Positions 9,025 to 18,890 of a DNA stretch of 20,006 nucleotides are shown here, piece by piece (position 1 is the stretch's first letter; every line of letters starts with the position of its first letter). The position numbers and the translations under genes are program-made. Below the pieces are notes generated by a model. That model saw only the letters and a program-made list of their open reading frames with translations, was not told where the DNA came from and did not search any database. This DNA is from Pigoraptor vietnamica (lineage: Eukaryota > Opisthokonta > Filasterea): contig CALSCQ010001510.1 in assembly GCA_943704525.1 (NCBI GenBank), positions 1 to 20,006 of the forward strand, in the 5' to 3' direction.

Positions 9025-12000
9025 TACCACTCTGATACACATACACACCAAACCGGCACAAACACACACACACGCACATGTACCAAAGCCGATCTCTATT
9101 ATCGACATTTTTAAACAAGCACACACTCACACACACATACACATATACTCGTTCGTCTCATACTGTCGTGTCTTTTTTCAGCTTGCGTTTCAATGGCCTG
9201 GGCAATTACACTACGGCTGCGGCAGCGATCTCAGAGGCGCTGAGAGAATGTGGCCGTGGCCTCAAGGTGCTCGAGTGGGTGTCTGTGCGTGCGTGCAAGT
9301 GTGAGACGTATGTGTGTGTGTGTGTGGGGGGGGGGGGGGGGCATGAGTGCATGCGTGTCAGGCGGCCGCGTGTCGTCATTCGTTTCGGCCTGCATAATTT
9401 TAATTTTTACACAGCTAGTATTAACATTTCATTCACACTCTGTTTCACAGCATTTCAAATTCGTTGGTGTCTAACGCCCTGTTCGCACAAGTCGCTAAGG
9501 CCGTCGCAAGATTTTGCCCGCTATTGGAGACCTTCAAGTAAGTCCTTTGCCGGCACACGTGCACACACAACACACACACGCACGCACACACGCACGCACA
9601 CACATACGCACACACACACATTCATAATGTTTATGGCCCTACAGTGCCGCTCGCCCGCTTGTTTGAGAGATGCATCGACTCGTGCGCGTGTACGCACATC
9701 GTACGAACTATGTCAGTTCTGTTATCGTACTAAAAATTCCGGCGCGCGTATGTGGTTTACCTTTTCATAACGCCCACCCATCCCCCACAAACACACACGC
9801 ACACACGGGCTACTGAATAGCTTCTCCGATAATGAAATTACGAAACTACCGCGCATTCTCTGCGAAGTTCCGGCGACATTCGTGCACTCGTCCAACCCAA
9901 TCGCCTTCCCTCCGCCCGATATCTTGGCAAGCGGGAGCGATGCCATCCGCGCGTTCCTTCGCGACTATAAGGACCCGATGACGGTCGGTTCTCAAGCTGC
10001 AGATTTCGCATATACAGCCGTTTCTCCTTCCTTCGGGGCACTCGCGCCCGCATCCTTTGACGACGTTTCTTTCGACACGGACGCCTCTCTCTCCCGACCA
10101 CAACCGCAGAGTGATGTGCCGCCTCCGTTCAAGGGGAAAGTATTCGTCGTTGGCGATGCGGCGGCTGGCAAGACAAGCCTCGTGCGGTGCCTCTTGCACG
10201 GGCCGGAAGCCTTCACCGAGACGAGTGCGCAGACGCACGGGGTTGCCATATCGTCCCTATCTCTGCCGCTCCCGAACCAGCGTGCACACGCCGCACTGAC
10301 AGTCCTCGATTTCGCTGGGCAGGATGTCTACTACAACACACACCAGCTGTACATTGCGCCGCGGTCCGTGTTCGTCGTTGTGTGGAACGGGCGCGCGGGC
10401 TGGGAGCAGCAAGTTTCGCGCGTGCGTTTCTGGCTCGACTCGATCGCCCTCCGCGCACCGGGAGCGCCCGTCATTATCGCCATGACATACGCAGAAGACA
10501 ACTCGCTGCCGTCGGACGGCGTCGACGGGGTTTTGGCGCGGTTCGCAGGGCGCCTCTCCATTATTGCGCATCTCGCAACAGACGCGAGGACCGCAAAGAA
10601 TTACGACAGCGTCCGGTCGTGCGTCGTGCAGGCGTGCGGGTTCCTCGCCGCTCTCCGCCAGCCAGCGCCTCACTCATGGCTCGCGATGGAAGACGCGCTT
10701 TTGAGCAGCGGCAAGTCACACGTATCCTTTGCAGAGGCGCGTGCGGTCGGCGTCGATGCGGGCGTGCCGTCGGACTCTGTCGTCCACGCGCTGCGCATGC
10801 TTCACGACCGCGGCAGCGTGTTGTGGTACGGCGGGCGCACAGAGGGGACGGCGGTCGGCGACAGCCTCGGCGATCTCGTCATATTGGACCTGTCGTGGCT
10901 GTCGCATGCACTCGCGCAGATTGTCACAACGCGCGCCGAGCACATCCCGGCCCACGGCGTTCTGCGCGACCAGTTTGCGTCTCTCCTGTGGACGGAGGCC
11001 GGCGTCGACGCGTCCACGCATGCAGCCCTCCTCCAACTCATGGTCGAATTTGAGCTCATGTATCGAATCGGTGCGGACGAGTCTCTCGTCCCTTGTTTGT
11101 TGCCCGAGCGCCTACGGCCGGGTTCGGCCGCGCGCAATCGACACGGGTCGCTGTTGCCGTGTCGCCGCTACGAGTTTGAGTTTATGCCGGCGGCGCTCTT
11201 CCACCGACTTCAGTGGCGGTTGCAGCGGAATGCGCGCAATATCAGCGCTTGTTGGAAATACGGCACGCTCCTCGAAGACACGCAAGGTCACGCGTGCGCC
11301 GTCGAGCTCTCGCAGACTACCCCGGATGGCCGCGTCGCGGTGTCGTTTTTGTCGGCCACGGGACGGCAGGACGACCTCTGCCGGTGGGCCGTATCCGTCC
11401 TGCGCAATCTTCTCGTCGAGGAGTATGCGCAGCTGGTGTCCGAAGTGTCGGTCGCCGTCGCGTGTCCCGCGTGTAATGCCAAGACGCCGCAGCAGGGGAC
11501 GCAGCGCGCGTGGTTTTCGGCCGCGGAGGTGTACGACGAGCTGCGCGATCCGGAGGGCGGGGAGGTGACCATGTGCGCGTCGCGGTGCAAGCGGGTGCGC
11601 GTGTGTCAACTCGTCGAGGCGCTGGACATGGAGCGCTGGGAACAGTACGTCGGCGGCCTCTCGCCCGAGGACGCGGCGTCTGCCTTTGCCGCGCGCCGTG
11701 TGTACGAAACGGCCGAACTGGGAGGTAGCGGCGCCGTGTCTCACGGACCTCCCGATGGAAGTGGACGGCCGCCGTCCGCCACCGGTCTCGTATTGCCGGT
11801 TGCACTTGCCGTTCGCACGTCCTCCTCCGTGTCGATTGCACCCGAGCCACTGCCACCGGCAGAAGCAGCCCTGCAGAGCGCAAGGATTGGCTTCAACGCG
11901 CTCGATCCCCCACCCGTGGCGACGCTCGTCCAGCGCATCGGCGATCCCTCGCTTGCGGCAGCACTCGTGGCCGAACTGTCCAACCAAGAACGACTCCGTG

Positions 12001-12743
12001 TTGCGGAGACGGGCGCAATGGTCGCGAGGCTCGAAGCGGTGCAGGCGCAACTGGCGGCGCTGAGTGTGGCGGCCGAAGCAAGCGCGCGCATGACCGCCGA
12101 TCTCGACTTTCGCGTGATACCGACCAAGTTCTGCGTGCTGCCCGCGCCAAAGCGGCAGACGGATGGCATGGTTGCACGCATGCGAGCGCTCGCGTCGAAG
12201 GTCAGCCTGGCCCACTGGGCCAAGGAGTCGTTCGTGCTCCACTTGCTCTGCGACGGCGCCGGCACAACGGGCCCTCACTTCACCGACCACGGGGGTTACC
12301 CGGTCGAGAAGATGAAGAACGCGTTTGCGAAGGCGCTGCCGCTGACACTCAAGACACTGCGTCTCGTCGAACTGGCGCTGTGCGGCCCAGCGGCGTCGGC
12401 CGTGCCCCTCGCTGGGACGGTGGGGTCGGCGGCGGGGGGTGCGGCCGGCATTCTGGGCTCGCTGTGCGAGGGCGACGTGGGCGCGTTCCATGCGCTCGTG
12501 TCGGAAATCGCGGCGTGCAAGCAGGCGGCGTGTGCGGAGAGGGAAGGCCCTCCTACAGCAGGGCTGGAGGCGAGCGCGTTTTCCGTGCTGGACGGCGTCA
12601 CAATTCGAGAGTTTGAGCGACTGTTGCGCGAGAGGGACCCTACGGGACGCTACGGTGACCTCAGCAAGTGCGTGGAGCGCGACACTAAGCTCGTGCGGTG
12701 GCTCTGTCGGCGGTGCACGCAGGCGCAGCAGTCGCTCATTTGA
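8291..12743 (+). CDS. LRR-Roc-COR GTPase (Roco family), 5 exons
   Basis: Exons run 8291-8310, 8630-8734, 9182-9274, 9451-9537 and 9821-12743, about 1075 aa. All four introns are phase 2. Leucine-rich repeats cover about residues 38-140 (NLRFNGLGN, ending in NEITKLP and NPIAFPPP, typical of the LRR edge before Roc). The Roc GTPase covers about 205-375: P-loop GDAAAGKT (213-220) and DFAGQD (265-270). The usual NKxD/THxD base-specificity motif is replaced by TYAED (324-328). COR follows at about 380-710 (LSWLSHAL, FELMYRI, LVPCLLPERL). A Cys cluster (CPAC and later Cys), an Ala-rich coiled-coil-like segment and a C-terminal region with WAKESFVLHLLCD complete it; there is no kinase domain. Roco proteins are GTP-dependent dimeric regulators. 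The start is chosen from ATG 8291 (GCAATGG) with in-phase donor AG|GTGTGT; the first exon is the least certain part. Alternatively the exons continue the SH2-C1 gene upstream. Confidence 0.8.
8417..8524. repeat. 54-bp tandem duplication
   Basis: Units 8417-8470 and 8471-8524 share AGAGTGTGGTTGTGGGACGC and a GGCGAC-TTTTGCGCA end. They lie in intron 1 of the LRR-Roc-COR gene. Confidence 0.9.
8806..9146. repeat. CA-rich intron with 71-bp tandem duplication
   Basis: Almost all of intron 2 (8735-9181) is (CA)n. Within it, about 55 bases starting ACATACACTGAGACACACGC at 8881 recur nearly exactly at 8952. Confidence 0.9.
9326..9341 (+). repeat. 16-G homopolymer after a TG run
   Basis: A TG run leads into 16 consecutive G in intron 3 (9275-9450) of the LRR-Roc-COR gene, on the sense strand. 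Confidence 0.9.
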
Positions 12744-13693
12744 GGGGAGAGGAAAACCCCATAGTGGTACGCCGGTGCCGGTTACGGACGAGCCTGAATT
12801 TTTTTGTTTGGTGGACTGGCACGTGATTAACAAGCAAAAAAAAAAAAAAAAAAAAAAAAAAACAAAAAAAAAAAAACCTGAAAATCACTGTGCAAGCACC
12901 AATCACGACCGTCGGATCCTTCGCGGGGACGAGCGTGCTGATACAGTTGTCGGCATGGAGAGCGACATGCGCATAAGCAATGCGCCCGGTGAACGAACGC
13001 TACAATCGGAGCAGTTCGTGCTGTGGGCTCTGATCGGAAGCGCTCGCAGTGTTTCTTGCTGGCGCTGGGCAGGGGGATCCAGTCCCGGCCCCCCGTGGTC
13101 AAAGTGGATTGACGTTGTGCTTGATCATGAAGGTACACGATGCGAACGTCGGTGCGGGGTGCGTTGCGAAGCGCTCAGTGTCAGTTACAGCCGGCCGCAG
13201 ACTCCGTCGCGGCGTTGGACTACGCAGCCCCAAAAAGGGCCGTATTTGCGGGCGGCGCAATCGCCGACATCATATGCATGGTCTCACTGAAGTAGCTGAC
13301 GTGTGTGCTTGTGGCTGTCAGTTCTTTCGCATGACGATATCATTGCTTGTGCTTATTTTTTATTTTTATTTTTTCCCTGCACTGGCGCGCTTTAAGCAGT
13401 GCATGCCGTCAGTACAGCAATTCGGGCCGTTTGGGACGAGCCACGTCAGTCCGCGCCGATCGTCAATGGCACCGCCACTTTGTCCGAGCCCCTGCGCGGG
13501 CGATCCCGGCTGAGGTGTTTTTGTGCCGTGGTGCGCGTCCATCGACTTTGCCGTCATCGACGAACTCCGCGTGAGGAGCTTACGCTGCCAACGAAACGCC
13601 ACACGTGCGTGAAGTGGGCCCGAAAATGGACGCAGAAGGTTTGTATGTACATCAGTGTGTGTGTGTGTGTGTGTGTTCGATTCGCGCTTTCAA
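12744..13693. other. Spacer between convergent genes
   Basis: This is the 3' flank shared by the Roco gene (plus) and the F-box/LRR gene (minus). It contains an A-tract (12836-12876), a T-rich patch (about 13350-13378) and a short (TG)n run (about 13654-13676). Open frames exist but have no family resemblance and no consistent splice signals. No AATAAA was found. Confidence 0.6.
12793..12882. repeat. A-tract segment between 6-bp direct repeats
   Basis: CCTGAA at 12793-12798 and 12877-12882 flank a 78-base segment that starts with T7GTTTGG and ends with A27-C-A13. The T-rich start and A-rich end are partly complementary. The 6-bp repeats could be a target-site duplication of a small poly(A) insertion, or chance. 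Confidence 0.35.
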
Positions 13694-14010
13694 TTAAAGA
13701 CGCAACTTTCGGACGCTGCGCAGCGGCGACAAATTGACAATTGACGTGCAAGTTACAACGCTTAGTGTGCAAACACGCCCGAGCGCAGACACATCCGTTA
13801 TGTGCGGACACCTCGCGAGGTTCAAGTCGTGGACGCCTCCAAGCGCAGAAACGTCGACAAGCTCCTGACAGCCGGAGAGGTCAAGTGTGTGCACGCGGCC
13901 GAGTGCCGACACATTCGTAACGCGGGTGCCTCCCAACCTGAGGGTTGGACCGAGCCCAAGCCACGCACACACACATCGGTCACGCCCGTTGCGGTCAGGT
14001 CCAGACAGAA
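13694..14010 (-). pseudogene. Tandem copy of the F-box/LRR gene tail
   Basis: This segment is a direct tandem duplicate of the last ~310 bases of the F-box/LRR gene (14011-14327), including the stop codon; both copies end RSVRKLL/RKLRL then TAA. The copy lies after the parent's stop, carries an extra TGTGTG near 13965-13975 and a one-base deletion shortly after it, so it has no start and cannot be read from the parent. An 80-odd codon stretch still shows the parent's repeats (VSALGRVHTLDLSGC, VSALGGVHDLNL), so the duplication is fairly recent or under some conversion. Confidence 0.75.
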
Positions 14011-15907
14011 TTAAATAAGCAATTTTCGCACGCTACGCAATGGCGACAAATCGACAAGTGCCGCGCAATTGACGTTTAGAACACACACGCGCCCGAGCGC
14101 AGACACATCCGTTATGCGCCGACACCCCGAGAGGTTCAAGTCGTGGACACCTCCAAGCGCCGAGACGTCGACAAGGTCCTCACAATGCGACAGGTCCAGT
14201 GTGTGCACGCGGCCTAGCGCCGACACATTCGTGACGCGGGTGCTTCCCAACTTGAGGGTGTGGACAAAGCCCAAGCCTCGCACGTCGGTAACGCCTGTTG
14301 CGGTCAGGTCCAGACAGAACACCGCGCCCAGCATCGACGCATCCGTGACTGAGCCACAGCCATGAAGATTCAACGTGTGCAAACGCCCGAGGAACGACAC
14401 GTCGCTGACCGACGTAAACGAGAGGTTGAGACTGTGACCCGCGCCGAGTCCAGAGGCATCCGCGATGTTTCCGTAGCTGTAGGACAGATTGAGATGGTGT
14501 ACGCCTCCAAGCGACGAAACTCCGGTAAGAATTTGCGGCATGTGCCTTATCGCAAGCGAGTGCGCGCGACCGAGGGCCGAGACATCCACAACTGGACATT
14601 TCTTGATGGTAAGCGTGTGCACAGTCCCGAGCGCCGAGACATCCGCCACCTGACACCCGTCGAAGGAAAGCGCGTGCACGCCGCCGAGCGCCGAAGCATC
14701 AACAAAATTGCGACAGTTGGCGAGAGTCAGCGAGTGGACGCGCCCGAGCCCCATGCCAGAACGAATCTCGTGGTTGCCCGAGACGTCTAGGGTGTGGACG
14801 GCGCCCAAATGCGAAAAGTCGTCGATTTCACACCGCGTTGAGGCCAGCACGAGCGTGTGGTTGCCGCGGCCGAGTGCGTCGACGCCAGTCAGGCAATAGT
14901 TTGCCGTAAGAATGAGCGTGTGCACGCCGCCAAGCGCCGATACGTCGCGCATGCGGATTGGTCTCTGTCCCCCCGGCGCTCGATCGTTTGCGCCCCCCGC
15001 CAAGTCCAGACTGTGCACGCTCGCCAGGGGAGAGACGTCGAAGACACTCTCGCAATTAGCGAGCACCAAGGTGTGTACGTGGCGACCGTTTGCCACGTCC
15101 GAAAGCGCGGCCGAACGCGAGAGGTCCAGCGTGTGGACGCCCGCAAGCTCTGGCGGAATCGCGCACAACTCCGACTTGTGGAGCACCACCTTGACCACCC
15201 CCCGCAGCGCGGCAATCTGCGACAGTGGCACGTCCACACAGTCAATGAGCTCGATTGTTTTCGCGTCGATGAGGCTCGAGATGTCCTTCAATCCTTCCAC
15301 GCGGCGCTCGTGAACGCTTCGAGGGCGACAGCACCCTAGAACAGCGTGACGCGGGCGCAATCCCGACAAGCTCGGGACACTCGCGTGCACGACATTGAGG
15401 AAGGCGACGTCAGCAAAGGTCGCAAGGTCAGTGCCATCCCGGCACGCCGCACCGAGAACGACGGAGTGCGCAGACACGGGTGCGCTGGAAGGGAATATCG
15501 TCCAAACATATGGTGTGCACGCCCGACAGAACCGCCATGTCGGGCAGATCCTTTGGAGAGTCGTAGGAGAGTCCGCGAAGATCCGCCGTGTGCACATTCG
15601 CGAACGCCGCAATGTCCTTCACTATAACGCGATCGCGTTGCCGGTCATGACCGTCGTCGAGAGCAGAGAGGACGAGGCGATTGACGGGAATCGAGGCGCG
15701 CACCTCGACGCGAAACGCATCGTCCCAAATGTACCGGCGACTGTACAGCGGCCAGAGATAGACAAGGCGCTCGTTCGACAGAATTCGCCGCAGAAATCCG
15801 CTGACCTTGCAGAGGCGGCAGACGTCGGCGTTCGCGAGGTAAGGGACAATGTGGGTAACAATCACATCCACCGGCAGCGACCCAAAGCCCGCGACGACAC
15901 CCGACAT
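14011..15907 (-). CDS. F-box/LRR protein, intronless, with apparent frameshift
   Basis: The ATG at 15907 has an ideal ACCATGT context. An F-box covers about residues 11-55 (LPVDVIVTHIVPYL, then SNERLVYLWPLY). About twenty 21-26-residue repeats of the form DVSALGxVHTLxLSxC follow, down to a TAA at 14011-14013. They form an SDS22/internalin-like LRR solenoid of roughly 630 aa in all. F-box proteins recruit substrates to SCF ubiquitin ligases through their repeats; the substrate is unknown. The F-box frame (15907 to a stop at 15428) and the LRR frame (open from 15612 to 14011) differ by one base, and both look genuine on their own side, with the switch near 15470-15500. No TG-rich intron with good splice sites is visible there, so this is a true frameshift mutation, a sequencing error or an unrecognised small intron. 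Unlike its neighbours, the gene has no introns. Confidence 0.75.
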
Positions 15908-16294
15908 GGTCGCTGGTGATGCCAATCGCGCACACATGGGTTGTGCGCAGGCGGAGTGGGACGCTCGCGATGAAGGCACTGATTGGAGCACCGTGAAGTT
16001 GGGTTATGCGCATATCGGGAGTTGCGTTTGGTCACGTGCGATAGAGGGCTTTGTCGATTCGAATTTGAACGGGTTGCTATTTGTGCGTTTCTCTCTACGC
16101 AGCCCCCTCGTCCCATTACTCAGCCGGAGCCTGCATTATAGCCCCTCAAGGGAGTGCCGGAAGGCACATACCCCCAACACTGTGTGTGTTTGTTCGTTGG
16201 CTTTCATGGTGCCACAAGTCCCGTCGGCGACATATTCGGCGGCGAGCAACGACGCTATGAAAGCATTGGACTCGGTGTACTTTAGTCGGCGGTT
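15908..16294 (-). promoter_or_regulatory. Upstream region of the F-box/LRR gene
   Basis: The gap lies between the esterase stop and the F-box ATG on the same strand. On the minus strand a CTATAAT element lies near 16136-16142, and a GTCACGTG element lies near 16032-16039 (plus reading). TCCCGTCGGCGACATAT occurs at 16219-16235 and again at 16306-16322, inside the esterase 3' coding end, so part of that end has been duplicated into this gap. Regulatory function is not shown. Confidence 0.35.
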
Positions 16295-18853
16295 CTATAA
16301 GTGCCTCCCGTCGGCGACATATGTGAACGGCGTCGATGGGAGCTCATTGCTACCATACACGGCACACTGCGGGGAGTTGAGCTGCGCGTGCCGCACACCA
16401 CGCACAGCGCCGACCCCTTCCGCAACGAGAAGCGATATGGAACCAATGCCATACGAATTGCGCGGACTGACGACTGTCGCCGAGCGCACAGGAACCCACT
16501 CGTCGCCCTCACCGAGGACGTCGAACGAGCTCGATCCTCCACAGCACTCACTGCACCCCTCGCACGGCGCGAGGCGAATGCCGCCATCGCCCGCCTTGAA
16601 GTCGAGGAGGACCTCTTGGGTGCCGTTGCTGACCACGCCTGAGCACGGAAGAAGTTAAGGTGTACGTTGAGAAAATGGGCGAAGCGAAGAGGGAAGGGGA
16701 GATAATGACATCCTAGCTCAGACACAGCATGAGCAACAATGCACAGACACAAATGCACCCTCGCGTGCAGATGGAGGCACCAAGACAGCGAGGAGACGCA
16801 AAGGCACGCACAGAGCGGGACGCGTCAGACGAAGAGCACACCCTAAAGCGCCAATTCGGAGGAAATCAGACACCGACCCTTCCAAGTGGCCCGGAGGAAG
16901 ACGGGACCGCGATCGACCACACGCGCGTCCCCATACACCATCTTCTTCGCGATGAGCACGAGGCGCCGCGCAATCGTCTGCTTGTTGCGCGGGTGTATCG
17001 CACCGTGCGGTGACTCCATATCGCTGCTCATGCAGTGCCGTCAGTGTGTGGAGACGACAGAAAAACACACGCGCCATAAAGTTGTGAGGAAGTGTGAGCG
17101 GCATTGGCAGCGTGGCGCGGAGGGCTCGCGGCAAACTGGCAAGGACATCTGCGAGGGATATCAAGATATGTGTGGGGTCTGTACCTTAGGTCGTGCGCCG
17201 ATGCCATGCCCACGTTCGCAACGCTGTTGGCCACCTCCTGCGAACAACAGAATATGGCGTCACGCTGTTACATTGTGTGCGCGTCGATGTTCCTCCTTCA
17301 GAATCGCCAAAACGACGCGCAAGACGACGTAATGGAAAAAAAGGCCTCAGTTCAACAGGCAATCATAGGAATCGAACCCACAGAGACAACTGTAGGATCA
17401 GCTTAAACTATAGTTCGGCTGCTCGATCAACACCAGCACATAAAAGCGCGAAAGAGGGGACGAGGACAAGGGAACGAGGACACGGGACGCACCGCCTGTT
17501 GCGCGCGGATCACCGGGAATTTCGACCGCGGGGTGTTCGTGTAGCCCGCGATTTCCACGAGCAGAAAGGGCGTGCGCGCGGCACCGGCAAAGCGGCGGCG
17601 AAAATCAGCGATGAGCGCAGTGAGACGGCACGCGTACCCCACCGCCATTCGCGAGTTACTCTCGCCCTGGTACCTGCGAAGGGAGAGAAGAGCGCGTGAG
17701 TGTGATGGGGAGAGTGTGGAAGAGGGCTACGAAACTGAGTGACGCGCGAAAACATGCACAAATGTGCATGTGCGTGTGTGTGTGTCGGTGTGTGTGTGCG
17801 TGTTTGAGTGTGTGTGTCTGTGTGCGCGCGCGTGTCTGTGTGTGTGTGCATGTGTGTGTGTGTCTGTGTGTTTGTGCGTGTTTGAGTGTGTGTGTCTGTG
17901 TGCGCGCGTGTCTGTATGTGTGTGTGCACGTGTGTGTGTGCGTATGCGTGCGTGCGTGTGCGGTGTGCCTGCGTGCGTAACGTGAATGTCACGCGCAAGC
18001 GCACTCACGCACCACAGAAATGCCCTGAATGACATCGGCAGGTAAGGGCGCACCATCGAATTGTACAGCCGCGTGTCAAGTACCATGGTGCCGTTCTCAC
18101 GCAGCCTGCAATGGTCACCGGGCATTAACGAGGCACGCTCGCAACACGCAACACGACATCACTGCAATACCTAACGTCACACACGCAACCCTCCAATTCT
18201 CCCTCCCCCCCCGGTACTACAACCGAAACACACGCATCGTCACATCATATCGTCCATAACGAAGCACGCACGTGTTTCCGTCAGCGCCGCGTGGCTCTGG
18301 GCATTCGTCCAAGGCCTCGCGGGAACTCCAGGGTTCAATCGTTGTGCCCGACTTTGCACTGTGGACAATGGGGAGTGGATGCGTGGTTGAGCGATAGCAG
18401 CGCCACAACAGTCACGGGCACGTGATCCAAGCACAACCTCTTTTTGAACACATTCACACTCATGAATGTATCATATCTCTAACGGCCGAAAAGATCGACA
18501 GCTGTCACACACGCGCACGACACCCGGCTTACACGCACACGCACACGGAGATAAGCATACGGCGCCAGAATGTGCGCCACGCAACCATTAACGAGCACGT
18601 GGGCGCGCACACACAGCAAATGCGTAACAACAGAGAAACGCACCTGACGACGAGCCCGACGTTTTTTACGACGCCCGAGCGAATCAGATCGCGCCCAAAG
18701 AAATAGCTGCGATGAAATGTGGTCGATAATCTTCAATATTGACCCCGTTGCACGTACTTTGTTCCACATAACGCACTCACAAGACGCGCGCTCATATACA
18801 CACGCACATGCACACACACACACACACACGCACAGTCACACACACACACACAC

Positions 18854-18890
<37 letters not shown>

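Noticed and set aside
10187-11568. Other-frame plus-strand ORFs inside the Roco exon
   Set aside because: Arg/Ser-rich shadow frames that overlap the supported coding frame.
11112-12833. Minus-strand open frame of 573 codons antisense to the Roco exon
   Set aside because: The plus strand encodes Roc-COR with family motifs. The antisense frame is Arg-rich with no motifs, as expected in GC-rich coding DNA.
13049-13737. Plus-strand frames in the spacer (13049-13513 and 13399-13737)
   Set aside because: No family resemblance, no consistent splice sites, and the second runs into the TG tract and the antisense of the duplicated LRR tail.
14362-15919. Plus-strand ORFs rich in ERRDI- and KRVHA-like repeats
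   Set aside because: They are the antisense reading of the regular LRR repeats; the minus strand has the real LRR pattern, an F-box and a good start.
15849-16658. Plus-strand 269-codon frame
   Set aside because: It overlaps the F-box start and the last SIAE exon on the other strand and has no motif or good start.
17368-17440. Minus-strand tRNA gene
   Set aside because: The T-arm-like word is present, but no acceptor stem or D arm pairs with it and the spacing is too short.
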